Assembly (NCBI RefSeq): GCF_051603425.1
Contig: NZ_CP194411.1
Coordinates: 2,537,283-2,601,282 of the forward strand
DNA from: Selenomonas sputigena_A
Lineage (GTDB): Bacteria > Bacillota > Negativicutes > Selenomonadales > Selenomonadaceae
Direction of reading: 5' to 3'
DNA length: 64,000 nt
A program made the position numbers and the translations under genes. The notes below the pieces were generated by a model that was not told the origin of the DNA, did not search any database, and worked only from the letters and a program-made list of their open reading frames with translations. This document shows positions 59,485-64,000 of this stretch, in pieces (position 1 is the first letter of the stretch; the number at the start of each line of letters is the position of its first letter).

Positions 59485-60615
59485 TTATTTTTTTTCTTCC
59501 GCGCTTCCTGCTTTCGCTTCCTCAGACTGCTCCTGCGATGTTCGCGGTAGGGGCGGCGCGCTTGCCTGCTCCCCCGTCATATGGCGCGCGATTGCGGCCG
59601 CCTCATGTTCGAGCGTCGTCGCCTGCTTGAGTTTCGTTTCCGCATCGCGAATCGTCGTCACCTTCTTGTCATCCATCCAAGCGGCATAGCCGAGCGCATA
59701 GGCAATGCGCAGATCGCAAATGCGCAGGCGCAGACGATGCAGCGTTTCCGCCATCGGCGGCACGGCAAGCGCAGAAAGTTCCTCCTTGCGCGCCATCCAA
59801 TCCGCCGCCATCTTGTCTAGCATGATGGTTTTCAATGCCTTGCGCGTTTCCTCACTGCCCAGAGAGCCTCGCTGCAGGGTGCTGCTGACTTCCTGCTCGA
59901 TCTCCTGCACGTTCTTCCCATGACCCTCCATGATCGCACGCGATTTCTCGATGTAGGATTCGAGAACAGCGTCGTGCGCCTTGGCAATCATAGCGATGAA
60001 CTCATGGAGATTCTGTATTTCCGTCACGCGCCAAACCTTGTCTGCTCCCTGCGTGAGCTTCATCTCAAAAACAAATTCCTCCCCGGCATCCGCCTGATAG
60101 ATGCGCACGCCGGCCCGCGCCGTGCCCGCCGCCTTGTCCGCTGCAACATAGTCAATCTTGCGAAAATGAATGGCCTTAAGCCCCAAGCGTGTAAGCACCG
60201 CATCAAGGTTCAGAGGCTCCTTCGCGTCTGCCGCATCCGCGGACGTCTCCCTCCACTCCCCGTTTTCGACATAACGCTGCACCTCGCCCCGCAGCGTCAA
60301 GGCCAACGGCGCCTTGAACATCTGCACGAAGCCGCTCATAGCCGCCTTGGCGTCTCCCGACATCGGCCGATCCGTATCGATCAAAGCCTGGATCAGCGTT
60401 TCTGACGAACTGTCGAGCAGGGCGTCCATATCCACATACTTCTGGAACATCTGCCAGTCATGCTTTTCAAACGAGTCCTGAATCTTTTGTATTGCATATT
60501 CCGGTGTTTTTGTATAATGGAAAAAATACCATGCGCCGCAGCCCAATGCCGCAGACAGCAACAAAAATATTGCCAGAAACAGACGGATCCGTCTCTGCCG
60601 TGAAAATACCGCCAT
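59485..60615 (-). CDS. Membrane-anchored protein of unknown function
   Basis: A 376-residue protein with one N-terminal membrane helix (about 11-33; IRLFLAIFLLLSAALGCGAW). A long extracytoplasmic part begins TKTPEYAIQKIQDSFEKHDW and QMFQKYVDMDALLDSSSETL, the usual start of DUF2939-like exported proteins. A middle segment reads IHFRKIDYVAADKAAGTARA and GEEFVFEMKLTQGADKVWRV. The C-terminus is Gln/Glu-rich and likely disordered. The ATG at 60615 has AGGAGGA upstream; the longer open frame has no ribosome site. I assign no function. Confidence 0.75.
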   Translation of the reverse strand: MAVFSRQRRIRLFLAIFLLLSAALGCGAWYFFHYTKTPEYAIQKIQDSFEKHDWQMFQKYVDMDALLDSSSETLIQALIDTDRPMSGDAKAAMSGFVQMFKAPLALTLRGEVQRYVENGEWRETSADAADAKEPLNLDAVLTRLGLKAIHFRKIDYVAADKAAGTARAGVRIYQADAGEEFVFEMKLTQGADKVWRVTEIQNLHEFIAMIAKAHDAVLESYIEKSRAIMEGHGKNVQEIEQEVSSTLQRGSLGSEETRKALKTIMLDKMAADWMARKEELSALAVPPMAETLHRLRLRICDLRIAYALGYAAWMDDKKVTTIRDAETKLKQATTLEHEAAAIARHMTGEQASAPPLPRTSQEQSEEAKAGSAEEKK

Positions 60616-60724
60616 ACATTTTCCTCCTCCTGCGCAGCCATAAACTCCCTTTCTTATTATGCAGCAGAGAGGAAGTTTTCGCAAGAAAAATCCTGCGATT
60701 CTACAAAATATAGCGCTTTTTTTC

Positions 60725-61783
60725 TTATAGACTCCTACGGATTGTAGCACCGCCCAGAAGCCGCTCGCCTGCATAAAAGACCACGGACTGTCCCGGGGTA
60801 ACGGCTCGCTGCGCCTCGGCAAAGGTCACCTCAATGCGGCCGGACGCCAGGGGCGTCACGCGAGCCTCCGCCTCACGGCTGCCATAGCGGATCTTGGCCC
60901 GGACAGAAAGCGGTACGGCAGGGGGCGCAATCAGCCAGTTTACATCTTCAGCCAAAAGAGCAGACGCATAAACGGCAGCATTCTCCGCCACAATGACGCG
61001 GTTGTTCTCCCTGTCGAGAGCAGCTACATAAAGGGGATGGGGCGCAGCTATGCCCAGCCCTCTGCGCTGTCCGATCGTATAAAAGGGAAGGCCCGCATGC
61101 TGCCCGAGGACATTTCCCGCAGCGTCGACAATCTCTCCCGGCGAGAAGCAATCCGGACGATGCCGCATCAAATAGGCCTTGTAGTCGTCCCCCGGGACAA
61201 AGCAGATTTCCTGGCTTTCCGTCTTATGCGCCACAGGCAGGCCAAGCGTTTCTGCAAGCGCGCGCGTTTCAGTCTTGGCCTGCTCGCCCAAGGGAAAGAG
61301 TATATGCGGCAGTACTTCGCGCGGCAGACGATAGAGGACATAGGATTGATCCTTTCTTTCGTCGCGCCCCTTCTTTATGGCAAAGCTGCCGTCCGCCTCC
61401 TCTTCAACTCGCGCGTAATGCCCCGTGGCGATAAAATCCGCTCCCCGTTCGCGTGCGAGAGCGAACAGCGCCCCAAATTTCAGGAATCGGTTGCAGATCA
61501 CACAGGGATTGGGCGTGCGCCCTGCAAGGTACTCATCAAGGAAGCAGTCGACGACCCGCCTGCCGAAAAGCTCGCGAAAATCCGCCGTTTCATGTTCGAT
61601 GCCAAGGAAATCCGCCACTCGTTTTGCATCAACGGCAGCCGTTGAAAGACCATCGGTTTCACGGCTTTCATCCGAAAGCCGCATCGTTATGCCGATGACC
61701 TCATAGCCTTGCTCCTTGAGCAGCGCAGCGCAAAGCGAACTGTCCACACCGCCGCTCATCGCCACCGCAGCTTTCTTTTTCAT
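60725..61783 (-). CDS. mnmA: tRNA-specific 2-thiouridylase MnmA
   Basis: A 352-residue MnmA, which adds sulfur to U34 of tRNAs for Glu, Gln and Lys. The PP-loop AVAMSGGVDSSLCAALL is at the N-terminus. The catalytic cysteines are in NPCVICNRFLKFG and SQEICFVPGDDYKAYL. GHYARV, KDQSYVLYRLP and the C-terminal FYTIGQRRGLGI and VTPGQSVVFY complete the family layout. AGGAGG precedes the ATG at 61783, preferred over a start six codons earlier. It diverges from tmcAL. Confidence 0.97.
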   Translation of the reverse strand: MKKKAAVAMSGGVDSSLCAALLKEQGYEVIGITMRLSDESRETDGLSTAAVDAKRVADFLGIEHETADFRELFGRRVVDCFLDEYLAGRTPNPCVICNRFLKFGALFALARERGADFIATGHYARVEEEADGSFAIKKGRDERKDQSYVLYRLPREVLPHILFPLGEQAKTETRALAETLGLPVAHKTESQEICFVPGDDYKAYLMRHRPDCFSPGEIVDAAGNVLGQHAGLPFYTIGQRRGLGIAAPHPLYVAALDRENNRVIVAENAAVYASALLAEDVNWLIAPPAVPLSVRAKIRYGSREAEARVTPLASGRIEVTFAEAQRAVTPGQSVVFYAGERLLGGATIRRSL

Positions 61784-61848
61784 TCCATGCCTCCTAAACA
61801 ATAGTTCCGTGATATACTGGAGAGAGACTTTTACGAGGAGCTGATTTT

Positions 61849-63087
61849 TTGAACACCGTCGGCATCATCGCAGAATACAATCCATTTCACAACGGACATA
61901 TCCATCAGATTGAAACCATACGCGCCCGATACCCCCAAGCGCGCATCATCGTTCTTATGAGCGGCAGTTTCACACAGCGCGGCTGCCCCGCCATCCTCGA
62001 CAAATGGCAGCGCGCCTCCCATGCCGTCCTCGGCGGTGCATCGCTCGTGCTCGAGCTGCCCGCCGTCTTTGCCGTCCGCAGTGCACAGGACTTCGCCCGC
62101 GGCGGCGTCCAGCTTCTCTCGCGCCTCGGTGTCGCCGACGGTCTCGCCTTCGGTACGGAAAGTGACGGCTCCCTCCTCGCGCAGGCGGCGCAGTGCATCG
62201 ATTCCCCTGATGTACAAGAAGCCCTTCACCGACAGATCCGACAGGGAAAATCTTATGCCGCTGCCCTGAGCCATGCCCTGACAGAAAAAACAGGCTTGGA
62301 AGAAGCCTGTTTCAAAAAGCCGAACAACATCCTCGCACTTGAATACATCCGCAGCCTGAAACATCTGGCCGCACACATCCGGCCGCTTCCCTGCAAAAGA
62401 AGCGGCGCCGCCTACCACGACAACGAGCTGCACGCTCCCTGCTCGAGTGCCGGCGCCATTCGACGAGAGTTCAGCCAACCCGCGCCGCGCGAGGCACTTT
62501 TATCCAGTGTCTTGCCTCCCGCCAGCCTCAACGCTTTGCTCAAGGCATGGAAAAACCATGCCCTGCCGCAGGCCAGTCTGCTCTTTCGTCCGCTCCTGAC
62601 CTGCCTTTCCACTCTCGATGCAAAGGCTCTGGAAGGGATTTACAACATAAACGAAGGTCTGGAAAACAGGCTTTGGAAGGCCGCAGCTCATAGCCGAAAC
62701 CTCGACGAGCTGATTTCCGAAAGCAAAAGCCGTCGCTATCCGGCAAGCCGCATACAGCGCCTGCTCATCTATGTATTGCTGCATCTGCGCCGGCAGGATA
62801 TTCGCAGCTTCGATGCATGCGGACCGCTTTACGCGCGCATTCTCGCCTTCAACAGCGAAGGAAGGAGCCTGCTGCACGAAATCAAGGAAAAGGGAACGCT
62901 TCCCCTCGTGTCCAAAACGAGCGGTTTCCTTCATTCCGCCGACATGAAACGCCCGCTGCAGGAACGGTCTCCCCTGCAGAATATGCTTGCCTGCGATATA
63001 CGCGCGACAGAGCTTCGAAGCATCTGTCTCAGCGACATAGCAGGGCGCAGCGACGACTTCTTGCGTTCCCCTCTATGCCTTTGCTGA
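61849..63087 (+). CDS. tmcAL: tRNA(Met) cytidine acetate ligase TmcAL
   Basis: A 412-residue nucleotidyltransferase-like protein matching TmcAL, which activates acetate to acetylate the wobble cytidine of elongator tRNA-Met. VGIIAEYNPFHNGHIHQIET carries the HxGH-type motif, followed by VLMSGSFTQRGCPAILDKWQ, AVLGGASLVLELPAVFAVRS and FGTESDGSLL. The C-terminal half (SRRYPASRIQRLLIYVLL) is the helical tRNA-binding part. The start is TTG at 61849 with GAGGAGCT upstream; no ATG fits the conserved N-terminus. It is divergent from mnmA, another wobble-modification gene. Confidence 0.94.
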   Translation: MNTVGIIAEYNPFHNGHIHQIETIRARYPQARIIVLMSGSFTQRGCPAILDKWQRASHAVLGGASLVLELPAVFAVRSAQDFARGGVQLLSRLGVADGLAFGTESDGSLLAQAAQCIDSPDVQEALHRQIRQGKSYAAALSHALTEKTGLEEACFKKPNNILALEYIRSLKHLAAHIRPLPCKRSGAAYHDNELHAPCSSAGAIRREFSQPAPREALLSSVLPPASLNALLKAWKNHALPQASLLFRPLLTCLSTLDAKALEGIYNINEGLENRLWKAAAHSRNLDELISESKSRRYPASRIQRLLIYVLLHLRRQDIRSFDACGPLYARILAFNSEGRSLLHEIKEKGTLPLVSKTSGFLHSADMKRPLQERSPLQNMLACDIRATELRSICLSDIAGRSDDFLRSPLCLC

Positions 63088-63096
63088 GATGATTCC

Positions 63097-63486
63097 CTAC
63101 CGCCGCCGCAGAAACTCAAGCACAATCCAAACGACAATGCCCACAGCCGCAAGGATAAGCGCCAGGGGAAAAACAATAACGAAAAGAAGCAGCAAAATTA
63201 CCGACAAAAGGAGCGAACCGACAAAACGCGACAGCCAGCTTGAGCGATAAAAACGAAGCGGCGTGCCATAGACTACCTTTCGATGGAAGCCCCTCCGTTC
63301 CCCCTGCTGCCCGTACCATATATCTTCCGCTCCGCTTCTCGTATCCTCCGCCTCTTCCACGGTCAGGCCATCATAGACGATTTTCTCCTCCTTGGACAAA
63401 ACACGCACGCCGGATCTCTCGCTTTCACCACACGAAAGGCAGCTGCCGTCTGCTCCAATCTCACCGCCGCAATATCTGCACGGCAT
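63097..63486 (-). CDS. Zinc-ribbon membrane protein, hypothetical
   Basis: A 129-residue protein. An N-terminal zinc ribbon has paired cysteines (MPCRYCGGEIGADGSCLSCG). A charged middle follows, and then a strongly hydrophobic C-terminal region (about 85-125; SLLLSVILLLLFVIVFPLAL, ILAAVGIVVWIVLEF) long enough for one hairpin or two helices. The ATG at 63486 gives the ribbon at the very start; GAGGGG lies upstream. Family and function are not recognised. It converges with tmcAL, nine bases between stops. Confidence 0.72.
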   Translation of the reverse strand: MPCRYCGGEIGADGSCLSCGESERSGVRVLSKEEKIVYDGLTVEEAEDTRSGAEDIWYGQQGERRGFHRKVVYGTPLRFYRSSWLSRFVGSLLLSVILLLLFVIVFPLALILAAVGIVVWIVLEFLRRR

Positions 63487-63614
63487 GACAAAACCTCCCC
63501 TCATATCGGGCAAAGCGCCTTGACAAGCCCTCTGGTCCGTCAAAGAACGCAAATCCCATCCGCTTGCAAACAATCTACATCCATGACTTTTTTATTATAC
63601 CATAAATCGGACAG

Positions 63615-63638
63615 CAAAAACGCACCCTTTCGGGTGCG
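63615..63638 (-). terminator. Terminator of the rRNA operon
   Basis: CGCACCC/GGGTGCG stem with a four-base loop followed by TTTTT on the minus strand, immediately after the 5S rRNA. Confidence 0.92.
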
Positions 63639-63643
63639 TCATC

Positions 63644-63760
63644 AACCAGCAGCTTTCTATCCTCCCAGGTCGTCTCCAACCAAGTACTTTCGACGTATGA
63701 GTGCTTAACGACTGTGTTCGGGATGGGAACAGGTGGAACCACTCAGCTATCGCCACTGGA
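63644..63760 (-). rRNA. rrf: 5S ribosomal RNA
   Basis: The minus strand reads TCCAGTGGCGATAGCTGAGT, then GGTTCCACCTGTTCCCATCC, CGAACACAGTCGTTAAGCAC, and ends near GGGAGGATAGAAAGCTGCTGG. These are the standard 5S loops, with the two ends pairing. It is the last gene of a leftward rRNA operon. Confidence 0.96.
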
Positions 63761-64000
63761 TATTGTTTCGGATGCTGTTGCACCCTCAAAACTATACAGA
63801 AGACAAGAACATTTTAGGGATGGCGAAACATACGCGCGTCTTGTGCCGCCTCCTGCCTTGCAGCAGTTTAAACGACACCGCGGTAGATGTCTGCCAATCG
63901 CGCTTCACCTTACGGCTCGCGTTCTTGGGACATCCTCACGCGCTATCCCTTTACCCAATCAGCTGCACCCTTCGGGTTTGCTTCTTGGACGGGATATGCG
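63761..64000 (-). other. rRNA operon spacer upstream of 5S (23S end not reached)
   Basis: I find no protein frame and no tRNA in these 240 bases. The usual 23S 3'-end sequence is not visible, so the spacer between 23S and 5S is at least this long or the 23S tail is too divergent for me to recognise. A TATAGTTTTGAGGGTGCAAC segment close to 5S is typical of Firmicutes rRNA spacers. Confidence 0.5.

Noticed and set aside
63761..64000. 23S rRNA 3' end or a spacer tRNA at the right edge
   Set aside because: I could not find the usual 23S terminal sequence or a tRNA cloverleaf in these bases, so neither is called.

Overview
The window looks like chromosome of a Gram-negative member of the Firmicutes, most likely a Selenomonas-type Negativicute. 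It combines outer-membrane genes (a TonB-dependent receptor, ExbB/ExbD/TonB, a giant secreted repeat protein) with Firmicutes-type traits (a BirA-controlled bioY/thiolase/acyl-CoA ligase cluster, ComFB, AAT-fold arginine decarboxylase). The genus is inferred from gene content only.

Region 1 (1-24.4 kb, leftward). Two cobalamin riboswitches bracket an envelope-spanning uptake system: exported CbiK chelatase, lipoprotein binding protein, FecCD-type permease, ABC ATPase, ExbB, ExbD, TonB and an 869-residue receptor. Thirteen bases after the receptor begins an open frame of at least 4826 codons that runs off the left edge. It encodes an exported protein with about nine repeats of 1.2-1.65 kb. All long rightward frames in 1-13.4 kb are antisense shadows of this gene.

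Region 2 (24.4-34.7 kb, leftward). Serine acetyltransferase, an esterase-fold protein lacking its nucleophile, a CrcB fluoride channel and a NiaP-like MFS transporter, then a six-gene polyamine operon (speD, speA, speE, speB, carboxyspermidine dehydrogenase, carboxyspermidine decarboxylase). The operon encodes two different last steps to spermidine.

Region 3 (34.7-41.4 kb). A uracil permease with an unassigned structured leader; a third cobalamin riboswitch controlling a binding lipoprotein and a methyltransferase; a sodium:neurotransmitter-family symporter; a hypothetical gene.

Region 4 (41.6-43.5 kb). tRNA-Leu(CAA) followed by a 1.7-kb insertion bounded by 94-bp direct repeats of the tRNA 3' half and its terminator. 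It carries a LexA/CI-type repressor, a truncated Cro-like gene, palindromic operators and a RelE-type toxin-antitoxin pair, but no integrase.

Region 5 (43.6-63.1 kb). A DUF3298 protein, 5'-nucleotidase, YaiI-like protein, CNNM/CBS protein, an Rpn-type nuclease with a deleted second copy, ComFB, a six-gene operon (NYN protein, DUF3783, coiled-coil membrane protein, TauABC-type transporter), a biotin-repressed operon (MaoC-like, BioY, thiolase, AMP ligase), MnmA and TmcAL. The right end holds a zinc-ribbon membrane protein and the end of a leftward rRNA operon (5S rRNA and terminator).
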